A stretch of 34,402 bases of DNA. It comes from an archaeon (GTDB taxonomy: Archaea > Undinarchaeota > Undinarchaeia > Undinarchaeales > JALTGF01). Of this stretch, positions 34,183 to 34,402 are shown piece by piece (the stretch's first letter is position 1; each line of letters begins with the position of its first letter). Below the pieces are notes generated by a model. That model searched no databases and was not told the DNA's origin. It was given only the letters and a program-made list of their open reading frames with translations. The translations under genes and the position numbers were made by a program. The stretch covers positions 1 through 34,402 of the forward strand of contig JALTGF010000052.1 of the NCBI GenBank assembly GCA_027077325.1, written 5' to 3'.

Positions 34183-34382
34183 AGCCCCGAGGGAGAGTTG
34201 AACTCCCGACCTCCTGTTTGCTTGAGCCTTATGCGAGCGCGCTTGCGCGCGAGCCATGCTATCTCGCGAAGCGAGTGTAGCATATTTTTCGCCAGCCTTT
34301 TCAGGATGGCGCAAGCACTTACCCGTTCACATGTTAAAAGGCTGTACAAGACAGGCGCTCTAGCCAGCTGAGCTATCGAGGC
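34183..34382 (-). tRNA. tRNA-Thr (TGT) with a 126-nt intron
   Basis: Minus strand: acceptor GCCTCGA/TCGGGGC (one G-U), D-stem GCTC/GAGC, anticodon stem CCTGT/ACAGG, loop CTTGTA plus A (anticodon TGT), T-stem GGGAG/CTCCC, loop TTCAACT, discriminator T. The intron (34219-34344) sits at the canonical 37/38 site and is unusually long for an archaeal tRNA. It carries a 9-bp long-range stem CAGCCTTTT/AAAAGGCTG, a hairpin ATGCTA...CTCGC-TTC-GCGAG...TAGCAT (34256-34283) and GCGCGC-AA-GCGCGC. Spliced length is 74 nt; CCA is not encoded. The 20 nt upstream in the window are too few to judge its promoter. Confidence 0.92.
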
Positions 34383-34402
34383 AATATCTTGTCTAATTAT
34401 TA

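Noticed and set aside
34072-34314. 80-residue minus-strand ORF overlapping tRNA-Thr
   Set aside because: It reads through the tRNA and its intron in a frame different from the zinc-ribbon gene.
34219-34344. Box C/D sRNA inside the tRNA-Thr intron
   Set aside because: A CTGA is present, but no proper C box (RTGATGA) at a suitable distance.
30057-34382. Defence region as an island integrated at tRNA-Thr with flanking att repeats
   Set aside because: I found no copy of the tRNA-Thr 3' end near 30057-30133, so the boundaries are unsupported.
1-34402. CRISPR array
   Set aside because: No regularly spaced short repeats with unique spacers; the repeats present are protein-coding modules or tRNA fragments.

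Overview
The window is archaeal. It carries the archaeal RNA polymerase/translation operon in canonical order (rpoH, rpoB'', rpoB', rpoA', rpoA'', short NusA, S12, S7, EF-2, EF-1alpha, S10). B is split into two genes, promoters are TATA-type, many genes are leaderless or nearly so, and most tRNA genes contain introns. Low GC, split RpoB, abundant tRNA introns, a 5S gene with its own promoter and tight gene packing suggest a DPANN-type archaeon (Micrarchaeota/Woesearchaeota-like). That placement is inference; no 16S gene is present.

Layout. 1-4019 (minus): the N-terminal ~1,340 residues of a giant secreted repeat protein, running off the left edge. 4102-4326: intron-containing tRNA-Phe plus a duplicated copy of its 3' end. 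4491-6857: small regulatory, membrane and coiled-coil genes, two CPBP membrane-protease paralogues and a HAD phosphatase. 6880-7215: tRNA-Ser with a T-arm intron, followed by two more copies of its 3' end among strong palindromes. 7266-8105: SWIM zinc-finger protein. 8142-21031 (minus): RNA polymerase/str operon. Immediately upstream and co-directional lie tRNA-Lys (two introns), tRNA-Asp and 5S rRNA. 21564-23251: amino-acid permease and GNAT acetyltransferase. 23311-23407: tRNA-Tyr with intron. 23448-28766 (minus): surface glycan/lipid cluster (GT4, DedA, GT-B, membrane phosphoesterase, GalE, small membrane protein). 28849-30056 (plus): diphthine-ammonia ligase overlapping a glutamine amidotransferase. 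30134-33880 (minus): a compact three-gene defence operon, with an RHH regulator, a fused nuclease-methylase-specificity protein and a coiled-coil DUF4263/Shedu-like nuclease. 33965-34132: zinc-ribbon microprotein. 34183-34382: tRNA-Thr with a 126-nt intron.

How parts connect. EF-2 carries the diphthamide histidine, and the last enzyme of diphthamide synthesis is in the same window, coupled to a possible ammonia-supplying amidotransferase. The stable RNAs upstream of rpoH leave only 17 nt before its start codon, so RNA polymerase mRNA probably derives partly from tRNA processing.

Most interesting: (1) tandem copies of tRNA 3' exons downstream of two different tRNA genes whose introns sit at position 59/60, together with a recurring CTCGC-NNN-GCGAG palindrome in tRNA introns and spacers; (2) the RHH / nuclease-methylase-specificity / Shedu-like operon with a near-perfect operator candidate; (3) the Dph6-amidotransferase pair.
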